DNA of 64,000 nt from Algoriphagus sp. NG3. Lineage in GTDB: Bacteria > Bacteroidota > Bacteroidia > Cytophagales > Cyclobacteriaceae. A model generated the notes under the pieces. The model saw only the letters and a program-made list of their open reading frames with translations. It had not been told where the DNA came from and did not search any database. How positions within the stretch are numbered: position 1 is the first letter of the stretch; each line of letters opens with the position of its first letter. The translations under genes and the position numbers were made by a program. Location: NCBI RefSeq assembly GCF_034119865.1, contig NZ_CP139421.1:868001-932000 (forward strand), read 5' to 3'. Shown one piece after another: positions 14,989 through 23,880 of this stretch.

Positions 14989-17730
14989 TCATGGCTTGGT
15001 TAAGAATTCATCCATATTCAGCAGCGCATTAGCTACTACAGACATTGCTGCTTGCTCAGGATTGGTAGTTTTATTTTTCACCGAAAAGAAGGCCTCGAGC
15101 GAATCGGGTTTGCTTTGATATTCTGCGAAAGCCTCCTTATAAAGATTAGAAAGCGTGTTTAATTTTACTTCTGAAATCGGATTGAGCACAAGTTTTTGAT
15201 AGCCGTAGACAATTCCTTTTTCAGGATTTCCACCACCTTCTTTGATCATATCTTCCGCTAAAAAATAGGCTGCTTCCAAGTACACGGGATCATTCAGCGT
15301 CACCAATGCCTGAAGAGGGGTGTTAGTGACAATTCTTCTGCTCAAGCAAACTTCTCTACTCGCCGCATCAAAGGATATGAAGGAAGGATATGGGCTAGTT
15401 CGCTTCAAAAACGTGTAAATACCGCGCCTGTGTGCGTCTTCACCTTCACTTTCTTTCCAAGATTCTCCATTATATACGGTTTGCCATATGCCTTCAGGTT
15501 GGTGAGGCTTCACTCCTGGGCCATACATTTTGTCACTCAGCAGCCCTGAAACTGCCAATGCCTGATCACGCACTTGCTCCGCACCCAACCTGAATCTCGG
15601 GCCACGGGCATACCATTTGTTTTGGGGGTCTTTTTTGAAGAGGTCTGCTGAAACTATAGAGGATTGTCTGTAGGTAGTTGAAGTTACTATTTCACGGATC
15701 AGACTTTTCATGCTCCAATTGTACTCATTCATGGTTTTCCATGCCAAGTAATCCAGCAGTTCAGGATGTGAGGGAGGGTCAGACTGAGTTCCCATGTCCT
15801 CCAGTGAACTCACGATTCCACGCCCAAAGAGCTGATCCCAAACTCTGTTTACGAAAGTTCTCGAAGTCAACGGATTTTCCTTATCAGTAAGCCAATACGC
15901 AAAACCCAGCCGGTTATTCGGCCATTCTGGTTTCCATCCATTCAAACTTTTTGGTGTTTCTGGATTCACTTTTTCTCCCAGATTCATCCAGTTTCCCCGC
16001 TCAAAAACATGAGTTTCCCGAGCCATGTAATCAGGATTTTCGATCATAATCGGGAGTTTTGTTCCTTTGAAGTTCAAAGCTGTTTCCCAGGATTTTTGTA
16101 CATCTCGGAAGCCAGGTTTATCAGCTCTCGCTAAACATGGTACAAATGCAAACCAGACGAATTTGGCGGCATTTTGATCGGATCTCACACTTGGATTTCT
16201 CATCTCTAAATAGAGATCTACAAAGCCCTCGGTAGGTTTGAACGGTATGGCACGGATGATGTCTCCGCCGGTTTTATTTATAGGGAATTCTGCGAGCACT
16301 TCTCCTTCCGGCCCACCATTTCGAATAGTCATTTTGCTGCCATCAAGACCAGATCCGTATTGCATCAGTAATTGATCAGAGCCTCGGGTGTCTATTTCCC
16401 TGAGGTAAGCTGAACCATTTGCCTGAATTCCCAGCCATTTGGTGTCGATAAGTTCCGCGTTGTTGAAGTCAACTGCATTGTGCGAAGCGTACTTTGGTTC
16501 AAGATAAGTCAGGAATTTTTTACGGGCAGTGGCAGCTTCGGAGCCTTCGTTTTCCTGAACCCAAGCCAAAACTGACTCAATTTCCGATTTTTCCTCAGGC
16601 GAATAAAACCTCAGCCTTGGCTCTTCATCATGTGTGTCCTCATCCCGGGAATTATTAAAAAATGCCGCTGACTGGTAAAATTCTTCATGACGGATAGGAT
16701 CGTAAGGATGACTATGGCATTGAACACATGCCATGGTAGTACTTTGCCAAACTTCATAGGTGGTGCCCACTCGGTCGAGTACAGCAGCGACTCTAAATTC
16801 CTCATCATCCGTTCCACCCTCATCATTGTTCATGGTATTGCGGTGAAAGGCCGTGGCGGCCAACTGATCCTCTGTGGGATTTGGGAGTAAATCCCCCGCC
16901 AGTTGCTCAATGGTGAATTCATCAAATGGCTTGTCGGCATTGAATGCACGGATCACCCAGTCGCGATAAGGCCACATCGTACGGGAAACATCCCGCTCAT
17001 AGCCTTTGGTGTCGGCATACCTGGCTAGGTCTAGCCACCAGGTAGCCCATTTTTCTCCATAAGTAGGTGAGGAAAGCAGCTGATCCACTGCTTGTTCGTA
17101 GGAGATTTTTTGGGAAGAATATTGGTTAAAAAGCTCTTCTGAAGGCGGCAGGCCGGTAATGTCGAGTGCGGCTCTTCTGAGAAGTCTGAGTGGTTCTTCT
17201 TCCTTCGAAAAAGCCAGGTCATTCTCTTCGAGTTTTTTGCCTATATAAAAATCGATGGAATTTATTTCGGAAGGATTATTGTCAGAAACGAAACCCGCAG
17301 TAGTTCTTTGCTCCGCAACCTCAGGCGCCTCGACAGGATCATAAGCCCAGTGTTTGCCCCATTTTGCGCCCTGTTTGATCCAGGTTTTTAAAAGATTAAT
17401 CTCTTCTTCCGAAAGTGGAGAACGTTCATAGGGCATTCTCACTTCTGGATCTGAAGCTGTCAATCTTTTGATCAATTCACTTCCATTGGGATCGCCGGGA
17501 ATAATAGCCGGGTGTCCAGAATCTGTGTTTTCAAAAGCCTCTTCTTCGAAGAGTACAGAGAACCCTCCGCTTTTTTTGACCCCACCATGACAGGAAATGC
17601 AGTTCTTGTTTAATATAGGCTTGATCTGGGTGCTAAAATCTACTTCCTTTTCCGGGCCAAAAACCAAAAAGCCTGCAATGCCTATGATTACGGCAAAGGA
17701 AAGTAAGCCAGCTACTTTAAGATTATTCAT
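14989..17730 (-). CDS. PSCyt1-DUF1549-DUF1553 (PSD1) multidomain cytochrome
   Basis: 913 residues with an N-terminal membrane anchor (AGLLSFAVIIGIAGFLVFG). A planctomycete cytochrome domain carries CISCH (near residue 43) and MPYERSPLSEEEINLLKTWI. DUF1549 follows with WATWWLDLARYADTKGYE and a second heme motif in MACVQCHSHPYDPI (near 340). The C-terminal DUF1553 domain shows NRLGFAYWLT, TSRTFVNRVWDQLFGRGIV, FRLGAEQVRDQALAVSGLL and TNTPLQALVTLNDPVY. This protein type is abundant in Planctomycetes, also found in Bacteroidota and Verrucomicrobiota, and is usually next to DUF1501. First gene of the operon. Substrate unknown. Confidence 0.93.
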   Translation of the reverse strand: MNNLKVAGLLSFAVIIGIAGFLVFGPEKEVDFSTQIKPILNKNCISCHGGVKKSGGFSVLFEEEAFENTDSGHPAIIPGDPNGSELIKRLTASDPEVRMPYERSPLSEEEINLLKTWIKQGAKWGKHWAYDPVEAPEVAEQRTTAGFVSDNNPSEINSIDFYIGKKLEENDLAFSKEEEPLRLLRRAALDITGLPPSEELFNQYSSQKISYEQAVDQLLSSPTYGEKWATWWLDLARYADTKGYERDVSRTMWPYRDWVIRAFNADKPFDEFTIEQLAGDLLPNPTEDQLAATAFHRNTMNNDEGGTDDEEFRVAAVLDRVGTTYEVWQSTTMACVQCHSHPYDPIRHEEFYQSAAFFNNSRDEDTHDEEPRLRFYSPEEKSEIESVLAWVQENEGSEAATARKKFLTYLEPKYASHNAVDFNNAELIDTKWLGIQANGSAYLREIDTRGSDQLLMQYGSGLDGSKMTIRNGGPEGEVLAEFPINKTGGDIIRAIPFKPTEGFVDLYLEMRNPSVRSDQNAAKFVWFAFVPCLARADKPGFRDVQKSWETALNFKGTKLPIMIENPDYMARETHVFERGNWMNLGEKVNPETPKSLNGWKPEWPNNRLGFAYWLTDKENPLTSRTFVNRVWDQLFGRGIVSSLEDMGTQSDPPSHPELLDYLAWKTMNEYNWSMKSLIREIVTSTTYRQSSIVSADLFKKDPQNKWYARGPRFRLGAEQVRDQALAVSGLLSDKMYGPGVKPHQPEGIWQTVYNGESWKESEGEDAHRRGIYTFLKRTSPYPSFISFDAASREVCLSRRIVTNTPLQALVTLNDPVYLEAAYFLAEDMIKEGGGNPEKGIVYGYQKLVLNPISEVKLNTLSNLYKEAFAEYQSKPDSLEAFFSVKNKTTNPEQAAMSVVANALLNMDEFLTKP

Positions 17731-18216
17731 GGGTCATTGAATGAACCTGAATGTAAAGAATTCTGGGCTACTTCGAAAACCGTTTATATGATTGGGGTAA
17801 TTATAGGTAAGTATGGGCTTTTATTCTGGGATATCTATAAATGAGAGCGGAATAAGGTTTTGCCTATTCCATGGCAGGATGAAGGTCAGTCTGGATTGCT
17901 GTCATTATAGTCCGGGTGCAAAGCAGTTTCATTGGCGCTTTGCGTTCAGTTTATAGTATGAAAGCTGAAGTGTATAACTAAATTTTTCACTGAAACTATT
18001 GATTGTTTGATGTTTAATGATTAAATTAAAGTGTTCAACTTTTATTGTAACTAATCTTTTTTTGACCATGAATGCAATTCACCATTCTCCAATTCTTCAC
18101 GTTGATTTTGCTATCAATTGCTTTTTCCGTCCGACAATTATTTTTATTTTCTCCTTTTTGGCTTGTCCGTTATTTCTAACAAAGCAAAGGCAGTAGAAGT
18201 ACGAAAATAAATAGCC
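17731..18216. other. 486-base gap with no supported gene
   Basis: AT-rich spacer between divergent genes. It should hold the promoters of the PSD1 operon and of the gene at 18217, but no clear TAnnTTTG/TTTG pair was found. A 41-codon plus-strand ORF at 18068-18193 is hydrophobic towards its end but lacks a recognisable family or ribosome site. Confidence 0.4.
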
Positions 18217-18774
18217 ATGTATCTCCAATATAAATCTTCGTTTTTCTTTCTTTTGGTTCTTGCCATAGCTATTTCCTTCGGGGCAACGGCCCAAACCGAA
18301 ACATTTATCGCAAGAAATGCGGTTTATCTTGAGGTCGGAGGAAGTTCTGGGAGATATGCAGCCAACTACAGCAAGATTTTTCATCAAAAAGGGAAGCTAA
18401 AATTGAATGCCAGTGCAGGTTTTTCTATGTGGAGGAATGAAAAATTAGATTCGAGGACTAGTTGGCTTCCTGCAATTCCTTTGGAAGTGACAGCCTTTTA
18501 TGGAAAGTCAAATCATCATCTGGAAATGGGATTTGGGTTTACCTCCTTCTTAGGCACAAGTTTAGCTATTGATTCGGAAACTTATGAAACAATCGATAAA
18601 GTGGTTTTTAGTGCGGCCATACCTTTAAGAATTGGCTATAGATATCAAAAGCCGGAAGGTGGATTCTTTTTTAGGGTTGGCTATACACCAATTATTGACT
18701 TTCCGCCAAGAACTGGAGGAAATTGGTCTTTTAACCCTTATTGGGCAGGTGTAAGTTTTGGTAAGAGTTTTTGA
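18217..18774 (+). CDS. hypothetical outer-membrane beta-barrel protein
   Basis: 185 residues. The N-terminus MYLQYKSSFFFLLVLAIAISFGATAQ is a signal peptide. The mature part has alternating barrel-type strands: NAVYLEVGGSSGRYAANYS, HHLEMGFGFTSFLGTSL, IPLRIGYRYQKPEGGFFFRVGYTP and the end WAGVSFGKSF, finishing in Phe as outer-membrane barrels do. No function can be inferred; it stands alone between two long gaps. Confidence 0.7.
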   Translation: MYLQYKSSFFFLLVLAIAISFGATAQTETFIARNAVYLEVGGSSGRYAANYSKIFHQKGKLKLNASAGFSMWRNEKLDSRTSWLPAIPLEVTAFYGKSNHHLEMGFGFTSFLGTSLAIDSETYETIDKVVFSAAIPLRIGYRYQKPEGGFFFRVGYTPIIDFPPRTGGNWSFNPYWAGVSFGKSF

Positions 18775-19180
18775 TGACTTACTGACGAAGTTTGTAGCAC
18801 TGTTCAATCTACTAAAAAATCAGCTTATAGTTTTACAGTCAACTTTTTGTTTTTTATACCCTTTCCTGGACTGTTTGTAAATTCAAATCAATTTCGTTTG
18901 ATTTAAATCGTCCTTAAATGTGTCGTACGATTTGTCCCCTTTTTCCTTTTTTGGAGCTCATAGCTTTATAAATAATGTGATTATCCGCAATGATGCCAGT
19001 AACCATATTCTCTTTGCTTTATTGGACGGAAGACCGAAGTGGCCTTGACGCTAGTGTTTTCCGAATCCTATGATGCTTTTATTGTTTTACTGGCAGAAAA
19101 GCGGATATAATAAATGAAATGATTTAGCGGTTTGGAATGAGAATTTATAGGGGTTACGATTTCGACTTGACTGCTTTTTT
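18775..19180. other. 406-base gap containing one copy of a dispersed repeat
   Basis: No gene is supported. The stretch 18979-19044 is a copy of the repeat also found inverted at 23949-24007. The remainder is AT-rich without recognisable promoters; the Fic gene terminates at its right edge. Confidence 0.5.
18979..19044 (+). repeat. dispersed intergenic repeat, copy 1
   Basis: Starts GATTATCCGCAATGATGCC and ends GGAAGACCGAAGTGGCC. The reverse complement of 23949-24007 begins GATTATCCGGAATGAGGCC and aligns at roughly 80 percent by eye over about 58 bases. No coding potential. Confidence 0.65.
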
Positions 19181-20557
19181 TTAAGAATCCCATTTCGTTT
19201 TCCAAAAAGAATACTCAGAAGGTTTGATTCGATAGCGCACGAAATTTCCTTCATGCAGCCCCAGAAGTTCAGTCTCTATTACTTCAGTGAATTTTGACTG
19301 ATCTTCTTTGGGAAGCTTTTGAGCTTCTACTTTGACTGCTTTGGAGGCTTCTGCTTTCCCCATTGCTTTACTGACGATGAATCCAACAGCACTGCGTATT
19401 TCTTCCCTGTATTTCATTCGGAATAGGTCAGGTTCACCCAGAGATTGACGAATTGTAGAATATCGTAAGGCAGACCGCTCATAGGCCCACAGAAAGACAT
19501 CTTTGAATAATTCGATGTGATTTAACTCATAGATGCCAAGCATCCCTTTGATATAACTTTCTTCCGGAACATCTATAAATGAAAGAGGAGCAAGGTTGTG
19601 TCGGTTCAAAGGAATATTGGCAGCCAATCTGGATACTCGCTTATTGACATCATCAAATGGTTGGAGATAGGGGAGCTGAACCAATACAAAAAAAGCCTGC
19701 TCAAATGGATTTTGGATTTGGCTTGCCTTTGCCAGTATTAGGTCAAAAGATTCTTCGATGAGTTGCGGAATTCCTAACGGAGTATATACGGAATTGGTGA
19801 TTCCTACGCCAAATGTTCTAAGCCTGCCTGATGCAGCCGGATTTGGCAACAGGTTGTTTGAAAGCAGGGCATGAAGATTAAGAAAAGTGTAGCGATTGAA
19901 GCCCACCTCATCAGATGATTCTACCAAAAATTCAATGGCTTCCTTGTGATTGAGAATCATTTGGGTTTCTCTGGGTGATTTGTTGTTAGCTGCCTGTCCT
20001 TCATGAATTAGCAACTCAGTATCCAGTAAGGAATACGTATTTCCCTCCAATCGGCTGGAGTTCCATGAAAGATCGATCAGCAGCCGATTTAAAATTTCTC
20101 GGGCATAGGTCCCTGCGGGCTGTTCATTATCTCGTGTTTTTCCCCATTGAGCTAGCTTTTGTTTTTCTTCGATACTGAGATAGCTGTCGATGTTGGGGCG
20201 ATAGTTTTCTAAAAAGGATCGATCATATCCGACTGGTGTTCTTTGGGTTTCAGGATGGGAAACCAAGGCTAAAATAGCCTTTCCTTCTTCTGAAAGTGGA
20301 ATGGTCGATTGTGGCTCCTCTATTGATTTAATCCTTCCTAAATCCTGAGTTTGTTCAGGGGCATTTGTATAATATCGTGTGGAGCGAGCCTTTCCTTTTA
20401 CCTGGATCAGGTTCTTTTCTCTGAGGCCTTTTAGTCTTCTTTGAAGCGCTCTCTTTTCAATTTGAAAAGGGAGCAACTTAAGGAGTTGTTCTATTCCTAA
20501 CCCATCAGATGATGCAATTATTTCTTTAATCAGTTGTGGCTCATCTCGATTTTCCAT
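19181..20557 (-). CDS. Fic-fold protein with degenerate motif and N-terminal winged-helix
   Basis: 458 residues from the ATG at 20557 (a GTG at 20623 would place the start inside inverted repeats). Residues about 5-65 form a winged-helix-like DNA-binding region (EQLLKLLPFQ...RALQRRLKGLREKNLIQV). The middle has the inhibitory motif SSRLEGN (167-173) of self-regulated Fic enzymes. The Fic core HxFxDGN(G/K)R is here QPFDDVNKR (299-307): Asp, Asn, Lys and Arg remain but the catalytic His is Gln and the Gly is Val. I recall a wide but uncharacterised subfamily with this same QPFxDVNKR core. AMPylation by the usual mechanism is doubtful. It sits alone behind a striking repeat array. Confidence 0.88.
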   Translation of the reverse strand: MENRDEPQLIKEIIASSDGLGIEQLLKLLPFQIEKRALQRRLKGLREKNLIQVKGKARSTRYYTNAPEQTQDLGRIKSIEEPQSTIPLSEEGKAILALVSHPETQRTPVGYDRSFLENYRPNIDSYLSIEEKQKLAQWGKTRDNEQPAGTYAREILNRLLIDLSWNSSRLEGNTYSLLDTELLIHEGQAANNKSPRETQMILNHKEAIEFLVESSDEVGFNRYTFLNLHALLSNNLLPNPAASGRLRTFGVGITNSVYTPLGIPQLIEESFDLILAKASQIQNPFEQAFFVLVQLPYLQPFDDVNKRVSRLAANIPLNRHNLAPLSFIDVPEESYIKGMLGIYELNHIELFKDVFLWAYERSALRYSTIRQSLGEPDLFRMKYREEIRSAVGFIVSKAMGKAEASKAVKVEAQKLPKEDQSKFTEVIETELLGLHEGNFVRYRIKPSEYSFWKTKWDS

Positions 20558-20596
20558 CTTCAATCCCATTTGTATCGCGACAATAATAGTATAAAA

Positions 20597-20676
20597 ATGA
20601 CGCAATAAAAAGAATTGTGTCACTATAAATGACGTAATATTTAAATCACGTCATTCTTTGGTAAGAATGACGATTC
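20597..20676. promoter_or_regulatory. operator array with five ATGACGYAAT-type half-sites
   Basis: Two tandem imperfect palindromes: ATGACGCAAT (20597-20606) facing ATTGTGTCAC (20614-20623), spacer 7; and ATGACGTAAT (20629-20638) facing ATCACGTCAT (20645-20654), spacer 6. A fifth partial half-site ATGACGATTC begins at 20667 and pairs as CGTCATTC/GAATGACG with the fourth. The array begins 40 bases upstream of the Fic start codon, where an operator would lie. The Fic protein's own winged-helix is the obvious candidate binder. Confidence 0.6.
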
Positions 20677-21188
20677 TCTATTACTCTGATTTTGTCGAGT
20701 CGTTTTGATGAAATGTAGCTGAGTTTAATTACCATGTTTTGATTGTGCACACGCTGTGTGCACTATTTGATAGGTGAAGTGCAAAACAATCGGGTGGTGC
20801 TTTTTTTCTCTAAAAAGGAAAGAAAGTAATTCAAGATTCAATCTCCCCTTATATGGCTCTTACACCTTGATTTTGTTTGAAATGTCCAGTACTGAATTAA
20901 AATCAATTCAAATGAATTTGAAATCTTTGGTGCAAAATAAACCTCTCCCCCGATTTGTCTTCCTTTGGATATAAGGTATTAAAAAGCAATATTCTAAGAC
21001 AGTCCTGTTCCAGCTCTGACACCAAAAGTTCTTGTAACACCACGTGGTGATGCGAAATGACCGTAATCTATACGTTCCTCGTGTATATGAAAATCAGTGA
21101 ACTAAGACCTGAAAAGCCCTCTTCCTGAAGAACCAGGATTACATTGAGCTGTGGCCTCTGTGTTATCCTATGGAGCCCCTGCGGTTTT
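20677..21188. other. gap with possible gene relic
   Basis: No intact gene is supported. On the minus strand, 20994-21101 is an open 35-codon stretch ending in GVTRTFGVRAGTGLS and a TAG stop, which could be the broken C-terminus of a former protein. A 66-codon plus-strand ORF (20774-20974) shows no family features. Confidence 0.35.
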
Positions 21189-21225
21189 AAAAAAAAAAGC
21201 ACCCTGCTTTAGCGGGAGCAGGGTG
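21189..21225 (-). terminator. rho-independent terminator of the threonine dehydrogenase gene
   Basis: A 9-bp stem CACCCTGCT (21200-21208) with AGCAGGGTG (21217-21225), 8-base loop, and a run of ten A on the plus strand (21189-21198), which is a T tract after the hairpin in the minus-strand transcript. It starts 7 bases after the stop codon. Confidence 0.85.
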
Positions 21226-21231
21226 TTTAGA

Positions 21232-22179
21232 TTAGAATTTAAAATTTGGAAGATTCTCCAAAATATCCTTGGTCATTGCATCCAGATCATATTCGTGCTT
21301 CCATCCCCAGTCTTTCCTTGCACAGGAATCGTCGATGCTGTCTGGCCAGCTATCGGCAATTGCCTGTCGGAAATCAGGATTATATTCGATTTTGAAGTCA
21401 GGTATATGCTTGAGTATGCTTTGATATATTTCAGCTGGCGTGAAATTCATCGCTGCGAGATTGTAGCTGGATCGGATTTTCACGGCTTCCCGTGGCGCAT
21501 TCATCAGATCCAAGGTAGCCTTGATCGCATCAGGCATATACATCATCGGAAGGGAACTGTCTTCACGAAGGAAGCAATCGAATTTTTCCCCTGCCAAAGC
21601 TTTATGATAAATATCCACTGCGTAATCTGTCGTACCACCTCCAGGAAGGGATTTGTATCCTATTAAGCCAGGGTATCGCAGACTTCTTACGTCCACATTG
21701 AATTTCTGGAAATAGTATTCGCACCATCTCTCACCCGCTTGCTTCGAAATACCATAAACAGTATTTGGTTCTTTGACGCAGTATTGAGGAGTATTGATTT
21801 TAGGAGTATTCGGGCCAAATACCGCTATAGAAGATGGCCAATAAACTTTGTTGAGCTGAAATTCCTTGGCAAGTTCCAGCACATGGAGTAAGCTTTCCAT
21901 GTTGAGTTCCCATGCGAAAAGAGGCTTTTTCTCACCTACGGCGGAAAGCACTGCCGCCAAATGATAGATTTGAGTAATCTTCTCGTTTTTCACCAGTTTT
22001 CTCAAGCCTTCCTTGTCCATCACATCGAGGACTTGAAACCTACAAAAGTCAAATTTTGATTTTGCCGATTCGTTAAGATCTGTTGCGATTACTTGCTCAG
22101 CACCAAACTGATCTGTCAGAGACTTGGTGAGTTCAGAACCCAACTGCCCTGCAGCGCCTATTACCAGGATTTTTTCCAT
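21232..22179 (-). CDS. tdh: L-threonine 3-dehydrogenase, NAD-epimerase-like (SDR) type
   Basis: 315 residues. It oxidises L-threonine with NAD to 2-amino-3-ketobutyrate in the cytosol. The extended-SDR fold shows GAAGQLG at 8-14, YHLAAVLSA (72-80) and the catalytic YGISK (Tyr142, Lys146). The C-terminal PDFRQAIADSWPDSIDD is characteristic of the epimerase-type threonine dehydrogenases of Bacteroidota, distinct from the zinc enzyme of Escherichia coli. It is divergent from kbl, which uses its product, so the two form a complete catabolic route. A minus-strand -7 element lies at 22248-22255. Confidence 0.92.
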   Translation of the reverse strand: MEKILVIGAAGQLGSELTKSLTDQFGAEQVIATDLNESAKSKFDFCRFQVLDVMDKEGLRKLVKNEKITQIYHLAAVLSAVGEKKPLFAWELNMESLLHVLELAKEFQLNKVYWPSSIAVFGPNTPKINTPQYCVKEPNTVYGISKQAGERWCEYYFQKFNVDVRSLRYPGLIGYKSLPGGGTTDYAVDIYHKALAGEKFDCFLREDSSLPMMYMPDAIKATLDLMNAPREAVKIRSSYNLAAMNFTPAEIYQSILKHIPDFKIEYNPDFRQAIADSWPDSIDDSCARKDWGWKHEYDLDAMTKDILENLPNFKF

Positions 22180-22227
22180 TAATTATTCTTTCAAAATCTA
22201 CCTAAAGCTGAGCTCTGGGTTTTTGTT

Positions 22228-22235
22228 TATATTTG
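22228..22235 (+). promoter_or_regulatory. -7 element TATATTTG, candidate kbl promoter
   Basis: Match to TAnnTTTG on the plus strand, giving a leader of roughly 95 bases before the kbl ATG at 22335. No -33 TTTG at the expected distance. Confidence 0.4.
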
Positions 22236-22247
22236 GGTTTGCGATGG

Positions 22248-22255
22248 CAAAAGTA
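22248..22255 (-). promoter_or_regulatory. -7 element TACTTTTG, candidate tdh promoter
   Basis: Plus strand CAAAAGTA, minus strand TACTTTTG. It points to tdh (start codon at 22179, leader about 65 bases). It is only 12 bases from the plus-strand element at 22228-22235, so the two would share a start region. Confidence 0.45.
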
Positions 22256-22334
22256 AGAAAAAACTGCTTCCTGAGCAGGATTTTTGACTAAAGGAATCAT
22301 ACGTTTTTGAATAACATAAAATCAACTAGCTATC

Positions 22335-23531
22335 ATGTTCGATCAGTTCAGACCCAAATTACAAGAAGAGCTTAAGGGAATAGAAGAAGCCGGCCTTTTT
22401 AAGAAGGAACGGATTATAACTTCTCCACAATCAGCGGAAATCACCATTGCCGGAGGGCAAAAAGTGTTGAATTTCTGTGCCAACAATTACCTGGGACTAT
22501 CCTCACATCCAAAAGTCATAGAAGCAGCTAAGGCTGCTATTGACTCCCATGGATTTGGCATGTCTTCCGTACGTTTTATTTGCGGGACTCAGGATATTCA
22601 CAAGGAATTGGAAAAGAAAATTTCTGAGTTCCTAGGCACTGAGGACACCATTTTATATGCGGCGGCTTTTGATGCGAATGGAGGAGTCTTTGAACCGCTG
22701 TTGGGGCCGGAGGATGCTATTATATCAGATGCTCTGAACCACGCATCCATAATCGATGGTGTGCGTCTGTGTAAGGCGATGCGCTTCCGCTATCAGCACA
22801 ACGATATGGCTGACCTAGAGACACAGCTAAAGGATGCTGTCTCGAAGGGTGCAAAGCAAAAAATCATCGTCACTGACGGTGTTTTCTCCATGGATGGCAC
22901 GATTGCACAGTTGGACAAAATCGTGGAGTTGGCAGAGAAATATGAAGCTATGGTGATGACGGATGAGTGTCATTCTACAGGCTTCATGGGTAAAACCGGT
23001 CGTGGTGTACATGAACATTGTGACGTGATGGGCAGGATAGATATCATCACTGGTACCCTTGGTAAGGCTTTAGGTGGTGCTTCAGGTGGATTTACTTCTG
23101 GAAGGAAAGAGATTGTTGAATTACTTCGTCAGCGTTCCAGACCTTATTTATTCTCCAATACTTTGGCTCCATCCATCACAGGTGCTTCAATAGCGGTATT
23201 TGACTTGCTATCTGAGACGACTGAATTGAGAGATAAACTGGAAGAAAACACGACCTATTTCCGGGAGAAAATGACTGCTGCCGGTTTTGATATCAAACCA
23301 GGAGAGCATGCCATCGTGCCGATTATGCTGTATGATGCCGTTCTTTCGCAGAAAATGGCTGAGAAAGTGCTGGAAAAAGGCATTTATGTCATTGGTTTCT
23401 ATTACCCTGTTGTCCCGAAAGGCCAAGCCAGAATACGGGTTCAGATCTCTGCTGGTCATGATCGGGAGCATTTGGATCAGGCTATTGCAGCTTTCACCGA
23501 AGTCGGAAAAGAACTGGGAGTGATAGAGTAG
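22335..23531 (+). CDS. kbl: 2-amino-3-ketobutyrate CoA ligase (glycine C-acetyltransferase)
   Basis: 398 residues, matching the family. It cleaves 2-amino-3-ketobutyrate with CoA to glycine and acetyl-CoA. Fold-type I PLP enzyme: [13 protein letters not shown] (48-60), [12 protein letters not shown] (131-142), [12 protein letters not shown] (208-219) and the PLP Lys244 in [14 protein letters not shown]. With the divergent threonine dehydrogenase it converts threonine to glycine. A terminator follows at 23604. Confidence 0.95.
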   Translation: MFDQFRPKLQEELKGIEEAGLFKKERIITSPQSAEITIAGGQKVLNFCANNYLGLSSHPKVIEAAKAAIDSHGFGMSSVRFICGTQDIHKELEKKISEFLGTEDTILYAAAFDANGGVFEPLLGPEDAIISDALNHASIIDGVRLCKAMRFRYQHNDMADLETQLKDAVSKGAKQKIIVTDGVFSMDGTIAQLDKIVELAEKYEAMVMTDECHSTGFMGKTGRGVHEHCDVMGRIDIITGTLGKALGGASGGFTSGRKEIVELLRQRSRPYLFSNTLAPSITGASIAVFDLLSETTELRDKLEENTTYFREKMTAAGFDIKPGEHAIVPIMLYDAVLSQKMAEKVLEKGIYVIGFYYPVVPKGQARIRVQISAGHDREHLDQAIAAFTEVGKELGVIE

Positions 23532-23602
23532 CCATCAAGGATCAGGTTAATTGACACTGGTTTTATAGTAGGTGCTGGATGCCAAGTGTCCGATACTTCA
23601 AA

Positions 23603-23635
23603 GCCGGGTTTCTATTTTAGATTCCCGGTTTTTTT
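23603..23635 (+). terminator. rho-independent terminator of kbl
   Basis: CCGGG (23604-23608) with CCCGG (23624-23628), followed by a seven-T run to 23635. The stem can extend through partial AA/TT pairing inside the loop. Confidence 0.6.
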
Positions 23636-23684
23636 ACCGCAGAGGGCACAGAGATTGACGCAGAGTACGCAGGATTGCGCAGTA
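23636..23684. repeat. CGCAGAG-type intergenic repeat
   Basis: Degenerate repeats of a CGCAGAG/GCACAGAG unit (ACCGCAGAGGGCACAGAG, then GACGCAGAG, TACGCAGGA, TGCGCAG). Sequences of this style recur between genes in many Bacteroidota genomes. No coding potential. Confidence 0.45.
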
Positions 23685-23880
23685 CAGGAACTTCAGATGT
23701 TCGAGATTTTCAGCCGGACAATTCACTAAGAAAGTACTAAGTTCATGGTTATTACCAATTTGAAAATTGGGTTTGAATATTGATCATTGTAACTTGATGT
23801 ACTTCTTGCGGCTTTTTAAATAATATACATATCCGTTATTTGACTAGTAAGGGAGAAAAAGCGACATAGGATTTGGTAAT

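Noticed and set aside
21151..21666. 171-codon plus-strand ORF
   Set aside because: It runs antisense through the terminator and coding sequence of tdh, which is strongly supported.
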